From the NCBI GenBank assembly GCA_947589225.1, contig CANQBC010000019.1, positions 1 through 43,004 on the forward strand: a DNA stretch of 43,004 bases, in the 5' to 3' direction. Origin of the DNA: an uncultured Oscillospiraceae bacterium (GTDB lineage: Bacteria; Bacillota; Clostridia; Oscillospirales; Oscillospiraceae). The position numbers and the translations under genes are program-made. The stretch's first letter is position 1. Each line of letters opens with the position of its first letter. This document shows positions 1-7,804 of the stretch, piece by piece. The notes under the pieces are model-generated. The model was not told the DNA's origin and made no database searches. It saw nothing but the letters and a program-made list of their open reading frames with translations.

Positions 1-92
1 GCTCCGCCGTTGTCACGGGGCTTCTGCTGGCGCTGGTGCTCCCGCCCTCCGTGCCCCTGTATATCCCCTATCTGGGGCGTGAAAGCGGTTAA
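1..92 (+). pseudogene. rnfD: RnfD N-terminal part, interrupted by prophage (attL side)
   Basis: Reading from base 3, the frame gives a hydrophobic RnfD/NqrB-type stretch (TGLLLALVLPPSVPLYIPYLG), then four phage-encoded residues (RESG) and a TAA at 90-92. The gene starts upstream of the window. RnfD is a membrane, covalently flavinylated subunit of the Rnf complex, which couples electron transfer from ferredoxin to NAD+ with ion pumping. The remainder of the protein, in the same phase, resumes at 42190 on the other side of the prophage. As it stands, this half can only give a truncated subunit lacking the flavin-attachment region. Confidence 0.9.
64..77. other. attL core, 14-bp direct repeat with attR
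   Basis: TCCCCTATCTGGGG is identical at 42188-42201. It lies at the exact boundary between RnfD coding sequence and phage DNA, and codon phase is the same at both copies. The core is itself a short dyad (CCCC-TATCT-GGGG), as is common for tyrosine recombinase crossover sites. Confidence 0.9.
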
Positions 93-115
93 TTCCGTAA
101 GAAAACGGCCATTTT

Positions 116-137
116 GATAACTATTTTGTTAACTATA
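116..137 (+). repeat. Candidate integrase arm-type sites, left end
   Basis: Two related 10-mers, GATAACTATT (116-125) and GTTAACTATA (128-137), are spaced 12 bp start to start. The second is repeated exactly at 41999-42008 at the other end of the phage, again 12 bp after a related 10-mer. This resembles the arm-binding sites of lambda/Tn916-type tyrosine recombinases. The binding role is inferred. Confidence 0.5.
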
Positions 138-210
138 AAATAATTTTCCCGGGGTTGCGTGAGGACGGCAGAGAATCGTACAGCATATGCCTATAGCTCC
201 ATCCTCCTCC

Positions 211-276
211 GCCCCGCCTTTCGGCGGGGCTTTGAGGAAACACTACCCCCGGCGTACCCTGTGCCGAAACGCCGGG
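211..276 (-). terminator. Terminator-like hairpins at the end of the late operon
   Basis: Two perfect 8-bp stems lie just past the amidase stop: GCCCCGCC/GGCGGGGC with a 4-nt loop (211-230), and CCCGGCGT/ACGCCGGG with a 13-nt loop (248-276). Neither has a long U-run on the minus strand, so their efficiency is uncertain. They probably keep late transcription from running into rnfD. Confidence 0.4.
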
Positions 277-290
277 AGGAGCGGACTGGA

Positions 291-1124
291 TTACTTGCTG
301 TACAGGCCCATCCTGTCATTGATCACCAGGATCCGCAGGGCGTCCTCGCTCAGATGGAGATCTACGGGATACCCCTCCGCGTCCTTGGCCTCCGAGCCGC
401 CGCGCAAGGCGTTGGCCATGCAAAGCTTCTCGATCGTAGGCGCGGCCCAGCTTGCCTCCGCCCGGATCTGGCTCACCGTGTCATAGGTTTTCATGTCTTC
501 TTCCTCCTTTTCCTCGGTCATAAGATCTTTTACGTCCTGCCTGAACCCGTCCATGCTGTACCCCATGCGCGGGAACCAATTTTCTACGTCTGAGTGGTTA
601 GACGCTATCCCACGACGCGCACCCTCCTTGTGGCAGATGACAACTCCGTCCGCCAGCGGGTCGAGCCCATAGAGCTTGCAAAGGTAAGCCGTGAACTCTA
701 CGGCCTCTTTGTACACCGACCGGAAGTACACCGGGTCGTCCAGGTTATCCTCGCATATCTCAAAGCTGATATGCGTGGCATTCCCGCTACCATTCGGGCC
801 GTAATAGCAGTGCCATGCCTGCATCTCCCACGGGAGCGTCTGCACCGTGGCGATAGAACCGTCCGCCAGCTTCCCGATGAACGCGTGGACGCACTTGCGC
901 TTGTTTGGATCGTCGATGTGTCGGTTCCAATGATTCCCGTTGCTGTTCTTCCCCAGCGCGGCGATCAGGCCGGAATAATTCTCCTGCCCCGCCACCGGCT
1001 GGACGTACCGCCGCAGGTTGGGATTATTCACCCCGGTGGAATGTACCATCACGCCCCGGGGCTTCATCCCCGCCCCGGCCTTGTAACAATCATTTTCAAT
1101 GAGGAGGCATTTCATCAGATTCAT
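291..1124 (-). CDS. Endolysin: N-acetylmuramoyl-L-alanine amidase (Amidase_2)
   Basis: A 277-residue protein that should cleave the amide bond between MurNAc and the stem peptide and release progeny phage. The Amidase_2 domain covers roughly residues 20-190: VMVHSTG gives the first zinc histidine, HCYYGPNGSGNATHISFEIC forms the core strand, and CHKEGA...NHSDVENWFPRMG supplies the distal ligand and catalytic region. The last 60-70 residues look like a small separate domain, perhaps for wall binding. The start at 1124 is preceded by GGAAGGAAGGG at good spacing, so the gene overlaps the holin by 29 bases. No signal peptide is seen, consistent with holin-dependent export. This is the last gene of the late operon. 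Confidence 0.9.
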   Translation of the reverse strand: MNLMKCLLIENDCYKAGAGMKPRGVMVHSTGVNNPNLRRYVQPVAGQENYSGLIAALGKNSNGNHWNRHIDDPNKRKCVHAFIGKLADGSIATVQTLPWEMQAWHCYYGPNGSGNATHISFEICEDNLDDPVYFRSVYKEAVEFTAYLCKLYGLDPLADGVVICHKEGARRGIASNHSDVENWFPRMGYSMDGFRQDVKDLMTEEKEEEDMKTYDTVSQIRAEASWAAPTIEKLCMANALRGGSEAKDAEGYPVDLHLSEDALRILVINDRMGLYSK

Positions 1125-1611
1125 CGTTGTCCCTTCCTTCCGCGTCCGCTTCGTCGGTCAGGGCCTCGCCGGTCTTATCTACGGCGGTCTTGCCGATGGC
1201 CAGCAGCTTCGGCAGCCACTTGGGGATCGGTGCTCCGAGGGTGACTGCGTTCTCGGCCACGCTCCCCAGCTCCGTCAGGATGTACCACACCAGCACCACC
1301 GGCGTAACCAGCCCCCTGAAATCAAAGGGGAGGCTGATGACAGGCAAAAACGTCAATACCGCCCACAAAACCAGATCCGTCCCGGCGGACACCAGCACCA
1401 CCCAGACCATGCCCAGCTTGTGCCGCGCCCCGGCCCGCGCCTTCTCTGAGCTCCACTCTCCCGTGAGCCATGCGCCCACGCACCCGGTCACGTAGTCCAG
1501 CACCATGCAGACGATCCAGCCCACCACGAGCCAGCCCATCCACCCCCAGAGTCCCGTGAGGACCCCGGCCAGCGCCGCGATCCACAGCTTTATTTTATTT
1601 ACCGTTTCCAT
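1096..1611 (-). CDS. Holin, toxin secretion/phage lysis family (Phage_holin_4)
   Basis: A 171-residue membrane protein. Three to four hydrophobic segments occupy about residues 8-30, 33-50, 70-95 and 100-115, with the family-typical loop DYVTGCVGAWLTGEWSSEKA after the second segment. The C-terminal tail (from about residue 140) is acidic and cytoplasmic-looking. It should form the membrane lesion that lets the overlapping amidase reach peptidoglycan. The ATG at 1611 has AAAGGAG seven bases upstream. Its position next to the amidase supports the assignment. Confidence 0.88.
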   Translation of the reverse strand: METVNKIKLWIAALAGVLTGLWGWMGWLVVGWIVCMVLDYVTGCVGAWLTGEWSSEKARAGARHKLGMVWVVLVSAGTDLVLWAVLTFLPVISLPFDFRGLVTPVVLVWYILTELGSVAENAVTLGAPIPKWLPKLLAIGKTAVDKTGEALTDEADAEGRDNDESDEMPPH

Positions 1612-1632
1612 GTTTTTATCTCCTTTCGCTTT

Positions 1633-1710
1633 TTACACTCCCTCCGGGTTTTTGTCTCGGATGGTATCCCAATTTGTGACGTTAAGCTCTACAGCTTTAC
1701 CACCTTCAAT
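1633..1710 (-). CDS. Candidate micro-ORF with ATT start, 25 codons
   Basis: Between uppS and the holin, the minus strand reads GGGAGGTGA GGAC and then an open frame of 25 codons ending in TAA. The peptide would be MEGGKAVELNVTNWDTIRDK followed by NPEGV, which looks protein-like rather than random. The ribosome binding site overlaps the uppS stop. The only start at proper spacing is ATT, a rare initiator known from infC. Function unknown; it could be non-coding. Confidence 0.3.
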   Translation of the reverse strand: MEGGKAVELNVTNWDTIRDKNPEGV

Positions 1711-1714
1711 GTCC

Positions 1715-2359
1715 TCACCTCCCGTAATTGCGCGTCCGCCGCTCAAATTCGGCGGCTGCACGGTCCAGCTCCCCGGCCTCGAGCGCCGGGAAGAGGGTGT
1801 CCGTAAAGATGAGCTCCGAGTACGCGCACTGCCAAAGGAGGAACCCGCTGAGCCGCTTCTGTCCGCCGGTCCGGAGGATCATATCCGGCTCCGGCGCCCA
1901 CATAAGCGCCGCATCCAGCTCCTCCGCTGTCCTGGCCCCGGCCTCCACGGCTCGGGCGATCTCATCCCGCCCGCCGTAGTCCACGCAGATGTTGAGTGCC
2001 AGGGCGGTTCCCTCCGCCGTGGCCTCCTCCACATCCTCCATGATCTCCATCAAATCCACCGGTACGCGGTCCCTTCTGCCCCGGAAGCACACCCGGATGC
2101 TTTGGGAGACGTACCAGTCTTTTCGGTTACGGCAGTAGTCCCGCGCCATGGTCATAAGGTTGTCCACCTCACGGACGGACCGCCGCCAGTTCTCGGTGGA
2201 AAATACATAGAGGGTAAGGGTATATACCCTCCTCTCAATAGCCCAGCCGCAACACCGCTCGATGGTCACCAGCCCCTGGGCGTGCCCCGCCTCCGGGGGG
2301 AGTCCGTTGGCCTTGGCCCACCGCCTGTTGCCGTCGCAGATAATTGCAAGATGTCTCAT
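1715..2359 (-). CDS. uppS: Cis-prenyltransferase, undecaprenyl diphosphate synthase-like (UppS)
   Basis: A 214-residue homologue of UppS, which condenses isopentenyl diphosphate onto farnesyl diphosphate to make the C55 lipid carrier for wall and surface glycans. Visible motifs: IICDGNRRWAK near the N terminus (catalytic Asp; the usual GNGRWA is GNRRWA), LYVFSTENW, DYGGRDEI and the C-terminal signature ILRTGGQKRLSGFLLWQ...YSELIFTD. Host enzymes are about 245-250 residues; this one lacks the usual short N-terminal extension. The ATG overlaps the stop of the glycosyltransferase gene (ATGA). All key residues appear intact, so activity is plausible. Chain length of the product cannot be told. It is an unusual phage gene, read as part of the late operon. 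Confidence 0.88.
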   Translation of the reverse strand: MRHLAIICDGNRRWAKANGLPPEAGHAQGLVTIERCCGWAIERRVYTLTLYVFSTENWRRSVREVDNLMTMARDYCRNRKDWYVSQSIRVCFRGRRDRVPVDLMEIMEDVEEATAEGTALALNICVDYGGRDEIARAVEAGARTAEELDAALMWAPEPDMILRTGGQKRLSGFLLWQCAYSELIFTDTLFPALEAGELDRAAAEFERRTRNYGR

Positions 2360-3534
2360 GCCTCGTATACCTCCAAATACCCCGCCCGGCGGGTGCGCCA
2401 GGAGAAATCCCGGCTCATCCCCGCGGCCCGCTTCGCCGCCAGCGCGTCCTTATCCCGGTACAGCTCAAACGCCCTCCCAATGGCCTCCGGGAGGCCGTCC
2501 CGGATAACAACCGCCATCTCCTCGTCCATGTTGTCCGCAAGCCCTCCGGCCAAAGTGGTAATGGGAACCGCCCCGAACCTGGCGGCCTTCATGGCGGTCA
2601 ACCCGCACGGCTCATAGCTTACCGGGTTGAGCAGATAATCCGCCCCGGCCAGCAGCCCCACCCCCTGGACTGGATTGGCCCACTTCGCGGCCCAGATCGC
2701 CCCGTCGGAGCGCGTCAGCGCCCCCACACGGGCCTCCAGGGCCGGGTCCCCACGCCCGACGAATAAAGTGACACCCCCGGCGTCCCGGATGGCGTGGACG
2801 GCCTCCAGCGCCGCGTCAACGCCCTTTTCCGGCACAAACCGCGCCATGAAGAGGAACACGCACGGGTCCCCCTCAATGCCGTAGTCCCGCAGGAGCCGCC
2901 TCTTGCAGAGCTCCTTCCCGGCCTGGTCCCCCGCCGAGTAGGCCGCCTCGATCATCAGCCCCCGCTCCGGCGCGTACACCGGCGTCAGGAGCCCGTTGGT
3001 GACGCCATAAACTTGAGTGCCAAACAGCCCGTTTTCAAGCTCTCTCGCGTGGGCCTCCGACACGCTGCAAACAACGTCCCAGTCTTCTGAGGAGGTGGCA
3101 CAAAGGGGACGGTTTTTTTGTTGCACCGAGCGCAGCGAAGGTGAGACTAAAGAACCGTCCCCGTGTACCACCGGCGTCCGTTCCACGGTGATCACCCTCC
3201 GCCCACAGTTCCCCGGCAGTATCCCCGGCCACGCGAACGAGTGCAGCACATCCGCCCCCAGCTCCTCCACGGCCCGCACGGCCCTTTCCGGCCACCGGGC
3301 CCGCTCGATGAGCACATAATCCACCCCGAACAGCCTGCACCGCCGCACCCCGTCCACCCTCTCCGTGAGGTTGTCCGCCATGCGTATGTACACGCTGTCC
3401 CCGTCCGGACACACCACCGTCACCCGGTACCGGTCCGTCATCACGTTGGCCACGCTGTCCGCGACCTCCCCCACGCCGGACCGCGCCGTCCCGGCAAGCA
3501 GCGACTCAGCGGTAAGAATACAAAGCGTTTTCAC
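2356..3534 (-). CDS. Glycosyltransferase, GT-B fold, glycogen synthase-like (GT5)
   Basis: A 392-residue protein. The N-terminal half contains the glycine-rich GVGEVADSVA motif. The C-terminal half carries FMARFVPEKGVD, FVGRGD and the donor-binding signature YEPCGLTAMKAARFGAVPIT followed by LAGGLADN. It ends with FSW...YLEVY, as glycogen synthases do. These resemble GlgA-type retaining enzymes that use NDP-glucose, but the acceptor is unknown and a surface glycan is as likely as glycogen. It is shorter than GlgA (about 475). About 26 residues near 120-150 are encoded by a palindromic repeat (3094-3172) that keeps the frame open. Start and stop overlap both neighbours by ATGA. Confidence 0.82.
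   Translation of the reverse strand: MKTLCILTAESLLAGTARSGVGEVADSVANVMTDRYRVTVVCPDGDSVYIRMADNLTERVDGVRRCRLFGVDYVLIERARWPERAVRAVEELGADVLHSFAWPGILPGNCGRRVITVERTPVVHGDGSLVSPSLRSVQQKNRPLCATSSEDWDVVCSVSEAHARELENGLFGTQVYGVTNGLLTPVYAPERGLMIEAAYSAGDQAGKELCKRRLLRDYGIEGDPCVFLFMARFVPEKGVDAALEAVHAIRDAGGVTLFVGRGDPALEARVGALTRSDGAIWAAKWANPVQGVGLLAGADYLLNPVSYEPCGLTAMKAARFGAVPITTLAGGLADNMDEEMAVVIRDGLPEAIGRAFELYRDKDALAAKRAAGMSRDFSWRTRRAGYLEVYEA
3094..3172. repeat. REP/MITE-like palindromic element inside the glycosyltransferase gene
   Basis: The ends form an imperfect inverted repeat: GGTGGCACAAAGGGGACGG at 3094-3112 against the complement of the 3155-3172 end, sharing GGGGACGGTT. A second dyad, CACC...GGTG, lies in the middle (3124-3143). 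GGGACGGTT-type palindromes are known repetitive elements in Firmicutes, often linked to REP-associated transposases. The encoded stretch does not resemble anything in glycogen synthase-like proteins, so it looks like an in-frame insertion. Confidence 0.6.
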
Positions 3535-4361
3535 TTCTTCCGCCCCCGTCCTCTCGCCGCGCCGGGGTGTATAATGGCGGTCGTTTTGCCGATGCGTATC
3601 TTGACCTGCTGCCCGATGGACAGCTTGTACGCCGCCAACGCGACCTCCAGTTCCTCATCACCAGGCTCCGTTAGGTAGAGCCGCTGGACAGCCATACCGC
3701 ACCGCACGAGAGTGCGGGCGAGGAGGCTGTCTTTTTTGCGGACAAAGCGCTCCCAGAACCAGTCGACGCCGTAATCCAGCGCCACATACACCCCAATTGC
3801 CAGGGTGCAGCTGAGCCATGGCCGGGGCATCGTGAGCGCCGACGCCGCCAGGAGCGCCAACAGCATTTTCCACGCGCCTGCCACAGTCCCGCATGTCCCG
3901 GTTATGGGCGACTGAGCCTTGGCGTTCTCCACCGTCAGATCCAGTCCCTCCCGGTCGCAGTTTAAGACCTTGTGCTCCGCCCCGTGGTACCGGTCCCGCG
4001 CCGGGGAAATGAGCCTGAAAAACAACAGGAGCGCCACATACGCCCCCAGCCTTGCCGGGAACTCCGCCCAAAACGGCAGTCCCCATATCGGCAAAAGCAG
4101 CGGTATGACCACGGCGAAAAAGTCCCGCAAAAGTCCCCGCGCAAACGCCCCGTTCATCCCGAGCCCCACAGCCATGTTGAGAACCTGCATGTATGAGCTG
4201 TCCAGCACATCCGTGACGCTCCCGATTTTCTCGACCTTGGTATGTATCTGCCCGTCCCGGCCCCGCAAGGCCACGGCGCGGCAGATGTCGTTTTCGTAGG
4301 ATACGCCGGCCATCCATGCCGTCCCAAGCGTGCCGGCTCCCCGCCAATTCTTGCCTGTCAT
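3531..4361 (-). CDS. DUF1385 (YqhQ-like) membrane protein
   Basis: A 276-residue polytopic protein. The family signature RYHGAEHKVLNCDREGLDLT, followed by VENAK and CGT, sits at about residues 122-160, with hydrophobic segments before it (about 75-115) and after it (about 160-195). The C-terminal EELEVALAAYK also matches the DUF1385 pattern. The usual His before CGT is replaced (TGTCGT). The biochemical function of DUF1385 is not established; the conserved His/Glu/Cys suggest a metal or catalytic site. Start ATG has GGGAGGTG upstream and overlaps the Hint-protein stop by ATGA. Grouping with a prenyltransferase and a glycosyltransferase suggests an envelope role. Confidence 0.75.
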   Translation of the reverse strand: MTGKNWRGAGTLGTAWMAGVSYENDICRAVALRGRDGQIHTKVEKIGSVTDVLDSSYMQVLNMAVGLGMNGAFARGLLRDFFAVVIPLLLPIWGLPFWAEFPARLGAYVALLLFFRLISPARDRYHGAEHKVLNCDREGLDLTVENAKAQSPITGTCGTVAGAWKMLLALLAASALTMPRPWLSCTLAIGVYVALDYGVDWFWERFVRKKDSLLARTLVRCGMAVQRLYLTEPGDEELEVALAAYKLSIGQQVKIRIGKTTAIIHPGAARGRGRKK

Positions 4362-6280
4362 CCTTCTTCACCTCCCATCATCTCCCGCAGCATCTCCGGC
4401 TTGATGCTGGCCAGCATCTCCGCCGCCTGTTCCGCCGTGGCGTCCGCCAGGAGGCGCTGATTGGCCATCGTCTCCCCAGAGAGGAGTCCACCGGCCCAGT
4501 AGTCCCGGCTCTCCGTCCACAGGCCGTAGCACTCCGCCGGCTCGTCGATGCGTTCCACGGCCACCAACGCCGTTGTGGAGCCGTCCATCCGCCGCGCCCG
4601 GTCGCCGATTCTCCAGTCCTTGAGCCACGCCCAGTAGCCCAAATCGGCGTTGTAAAATCGGTGATCCGCGCTCTCGTCAATGACCGTGCCGTCATCAAAG
4701 GTGTACAGCGTGTGGTAGGGGTTGATCCGCCCCCGGGAGGTGGAGATCACCGCCGTGGCCTCGCCGCTCCCGGAGAGTACCTGGTTTCCGAAGTGCAGCT
4801 CCCGCAGGGGCCGGGTAGACCCGTCCGCCATCGTGATGGGCGTGTCGCCGGAAAGACACGGCGGGTAGGAGTCGATGATCTCCAGCTGCGCCGTGGCGTC
4901 CCGGGATTGCTCGCTTATGAACATTACCGCCAGCCAGTCGCCCATTTGCAGCCGGGCCATACCGGTATTGATCTCGTATCTACCGTCCCGGACAGCGCCG
5001 TACCCCGCGCAATAGAGGTTGTAGCCCTCGTGGTTGTAGTGCAGCTCGCCGTTCTCGTCCTTCCAGACTCCGGTATACGAGATAAGCCGGGCGTAAAATT
5101 CCCCGTCCAGCTCAAGCCCCGTGTGACAGCACTCAGCGCACCCGGCGCCGTGGCAGTGCGGGCAAAGGTTGTCCGGGTCGCGGGTGACGGTGTTGTCCTG
5201 CTGCCAATAGGCGTTCCAGTCCTTGTCAATATCGGATATTCGCATGACGTCTACGCTGGCGGAGCGCAGGTTATTCTGAGACCACTCCAGCCCGAAGGAG
5301 TCGTTGAATTTACTTCCGTCAGACAGTGCCAGGGTCGCCGTCTTGTCGGATTTGAGGGTCAGTGTGAACCCATCCGTCTCGCCGCCTCCCAAGACAAGCT
5401 CCTGCGCCGTACCCGACGCCGTGAGGTACACGTTCTTGCTGGAGTTTTTGCCGGAGTTATAGGTGATGCGTATCCTGTACCACCGTCCGGGTATCAGCTT
5501 TTTTGCGTATGTGGATAAGCTTTCTGCGGTGATTGCCGTCATCTCGACGCTGGAGCCGCCCGCAAAGCTGTACGGTATCTGTGCGTAGAATGTGTTGAAT
5601 TTCGGCTGTCCGAACCGCCACAGATACACCGTTCCCGCGTCCGCGGGGCATGTCCCCGTGACGCGGACATCGATCTCCGACCCGTTAAGCTCAACATCCG
5701 TGGTGTTCTCCACCTCCACGGGGATGAGCGCCAACTTTTTCACCCCGCTGTCCAGCTCCTCCATGACCTCCTTGTCCGGCTCGATGTCGTATCCGTCAAT
5801 AGTGATACTGCACGTGGCAAGCGCCGTCGCCGTGGGGTCGCGCAGGCAAAAGGCATAGATGGTCTTTGGCCCGCCCACCAGCCAGTCCACGTCCACACTC
5901 CAGTTGCCCTGCCCGTCCACCGTCACCGGCGCGTCCGTCCACTCGTTCTTCAGGAGATCCCCGGGGCGGTAGGCGTACTCGATATAGCCGCACGGCCCGG
6001 TGATATGTACCTTTTCCGTCACCGGGTAGACCGTGCCGTATACCCGGTGTACCATACCGGGGGAGAAGCTGCACTTGGCCATGACGATCCCATAGGGCTT
6101 TTCCGTCACGCCCAGTGTGTACGTGGGCTCCTTGTGCCCGCCCTTCCCGTCGGCGACGTAAAAGCCCACGCCCTCCTTCTGCGTAAAGCCCTCCCCCGTC
6201 TCGTCCGGCAGGTTGTACCGCACCGTCAGCATCTTCCCCACACCCACCAGCATCCGGGAGTAATCGTTATTGCGGATCAT
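4358..6280 (-). CDS. Tail-associated protein with C-terminal Hint (intein-like) domain
   Basis: A 640-residue protein. Residues 1 to about 465 are beta-rich and contain a compact cysteine cluster, CPHCHGAGCAECC. A Hint domain follows: CLSGDTPITMADGSTRPLRE (block A with the nucleophilic Cys), SADHRFYN (block B His), WRIGDR, and YGLWTESRDYWAGG near the end. The usual C-terminal His-Asn is not obvious; MANQ is the nearest match, followed by about 30 residues. This could be a self-cleaving bacterial intein-like domain or a splicing intein. It is coupled to the fibre gene upstream and DUF1385 downstream by ATGA overlaps. Assignment to the tail rests on position. Confidence 0.7.
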   Translation of the reverse strand: MIRNNDYSRMLVGVGKMLTVRYNLPDETGEGFTQKEGVGFYVADGKGGHKEPTYTLGVTEKPYGIVMAKCSFSPGMVHRVYGTVYPVTEKVHITGPCGYIEYAYRPGDLLKNEWTDAPVTVDGQGNWSVDVDWLVGGPKTIYAFCLRDPTATALATCSITIDGYDIEPDKEVMEELDSGVKKLALIPVEVENTTDVELNGSEIDVRVTGTCPADAGTVYLWRFGQPKFNTFYAQIPYSFAGGSSVEMTAITAESLSTYAKKLIPGRWYRIRITYNSGKNSSKNVYLTASGTAQELVLGGGETDGFTLTLKSDKTATLALSDGSKFNDSFGLEWSQNNLRSASVDVMRISDIDKDWNAYWQQDNTVTRDPDNLCPHCHGAGCAECCHTGLELDGEFYARLISYTGVWKDENGELHYNHEGYNLYCAGYGAVRDGRYEINTGMARLQMGDWLAVMFISEQSRDATAQLEIIDSYPPCLSGDTPITMADGSTRPLRELHFGNQVLSGSGEATAVISTSRGRINPYHTLYTFDDGTVIDESADHRFYNADLGYWAWLKDWRIGDRARRMDGSTTALVAVERIDEPAECYGLWTESRDYWAGGLLSGETMANQRLLADATAEQAAEMLASIKPEMLREMMGGEEG

Positions 6281-7785
6281 GTCTTGCTCACCACCATATC
6301 CTCCACCACCAGCACCACGTCCCCGGCCTTGTATTTGCCAAAGTCCACATTCCCCAGCGCCGGATTGTTGCCCACGTCCTCGATGTAGAGGTTCACGCCG
6401 CCTCCGCCGCCTCCCGTGCCGCTCACGTAGGACAATCTCCCTGAGCTGATGCTGACCAGGGTATCGCCGTACATCAGATGGAGCGAGTCGGCAAACGGGA
6501 GAGCCAAGACGGACAGGGCTTTGTCAGACGGCCTCGTCTTCATTATCTCCGTACCGTCTGTTTTCTTCCAGGTGATTCTCCCGTTGCCGTCCCGACCATA
6601 ATACATCCGCACCTCCGTCCCGGAGAGCGGCAGTGTCTCCTCGACCATGAGGTCTACAATCTGCGGCGTCAGGAGATACCCGGATGAGACGGAGTCCAAG
6701 GGATCCAGCGTGAAAGACTGTGCGTCCTGGCTGAACGAAAACGACGTGACGTCGGCGGAACATGCCGTAAGGGCCGATGTTGAAAAGGCAGTAAAAACGA
6801 TCACCACGTCCGTTTTCCCTTCTTTCTGCTCCGACACGGCCCGCACCTCGCCGAACGCCCTATCAAAAAACAGATTTCCGCCAAACAGCGGATCGTCATC
6901 ATCAGTTATGACGTACTCATTTTCCGTAAGCGCCAGCGTCGTCTCGATCACATCCCCCACCCGGAGCGCCCGGGGGATGGACTGTGCCGTCACTGTGACC
7001 GTCGCCTTTGTCCCGTTCACGATCTTCACGTTGAGCGTCATCGTCAAGGGATCGGAGCTTCCGCCCCCGCCTCCGGAGGGCTTCACCCACATTTGACCCT
7101 GGTTATCTATGTGGACTTGCTCCGTCTCGGCCTCCGTCTTCTCCGGGCCCTTGACCCCGCCGATAGCATCTGCGGAGGCAATCGGCAGGGTGTACCCCTC
7201 CCCGCCCCCGCCGCCGGAGGATGCCGCCGGGACATACAGCTTACCGTCCTTGTCCACGGCCACCTCCACCGTCTCGGCCTCGGTCTTGGCCTTGGCCTTG
7301 ACGCCGCCCAGGGTCTCCGCCGACGCCACGGGGAGGGTGTACGCGCTCCCTCCGCCGCCCTCACCGTCCGCGCCGTCCTCGATAGTCGCCACATGGGGGC
7401 CGGTCTTGTCCGTGATGGTGATTGTGGTGGTCTTGCCCACCTTATTGATGCTGACGGTGGGCGAGAAGCCGTCCTCGCCGGGGTCGCCCTTGCCGCCGTC
7501 CTTACCGGGGGTGCCGGGAGTACCGTCTTTACCGGGAGCGCCGTCATTGATGGTGGCGGTGTGCTTGCCCTGGGCGTCGGTGATGGTTATGGTGGTCTGC
7601 GTGCCCGATTTGGACACCTCCACCGTGGGGGACACCCCGTCCTTCCCCGCCGGGCCCGCGGCCTGGATGTTGGAGAGCGGCACCTTCGTCGTCTGCGTCC
7701 CCTGCCACAGCGGCAGAAGATCCGTCCCCTGGGGCGACGCCGCCTCCGGCAGCTGGTCAATGCGTTTGATTGTTACGTCAGCCAT
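6277..7785 (-). CDS. Tail fibre protein with collagen-like repeats
   Basis: A 502-residue protein. An N-terminal segment (IKRIDQLPEAASPQGTDLLP) typical of fibre attachment regions is followed by two copies of a module of the type GxDGxSPTV..SK.G..TTITITD (about 45-75 and 100-130). Between them lie Gly-X-Tyr triplets (GKDGTPGTPGKDGGKGDPGE) that should form a trimeric collagen-like rod. Two repeated segments of the form YTLPxASAxxxGGVK follow, each preceded by a glycine-rich hinge. The C-terminal half is presumably the receptor-binding part. RBS AAGGA lies upstream of the ATG at 7785. Confidence 0.8.
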   Translation of the reverse strand: MADVTIKRIDQLPEAASPQGTDLLPLWQGTQTTKVPLSNIQAAGPAGKDGVSPTVEVSKSGTQTTITITDAQGKHTATINDGAPGKDGTPGTPGKDGGKGDPGEDGFSPTVSINKVGKTTTITITDKTGPHVATIEDGADGEGGGGSAYTLPVASAETLGGVKAKAKTEAETVEVAVDKDGKLYVPAASSGGGGGEGYTLPIASADAIGGVKGPEKTEAETEQVHIDNQGQMWVKPSGGGGGSSDPLTMTLNVKIVNGTKATVTVTAQSIPRALRVGDVIETTLALTENEYVITDDDDPLFGGNLFFDRAFGEVRAVSEQKEGKTDVVIVFTAFSTSALTACSADVTSFSFSQDAQSFTLDPLDSVSSGYLLTPQIVDLMVEETLPLSGTEVRMYYGRDGNGRITWKKTDGTEIMKTRPSDKALSVLALPFADSLHLMYGDTLVSISSGRLSYVSGTGGGGGGVNLYIEDVGNNPALGNVDFGKYKAGDVVLVVEDMVVSKT

Positions 7786-7804
7786 ACACGGTCACGTTCC
7801 TTTC

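Noticed and set aside
1505-2617. Long plus-strand reading frames over uppS, holin and other structural genes
   Set aside because: High GC keeps antisense frames open. They are Pro/Arg/His-rich, lack ribosome binding sites and oppose well-supported genes.
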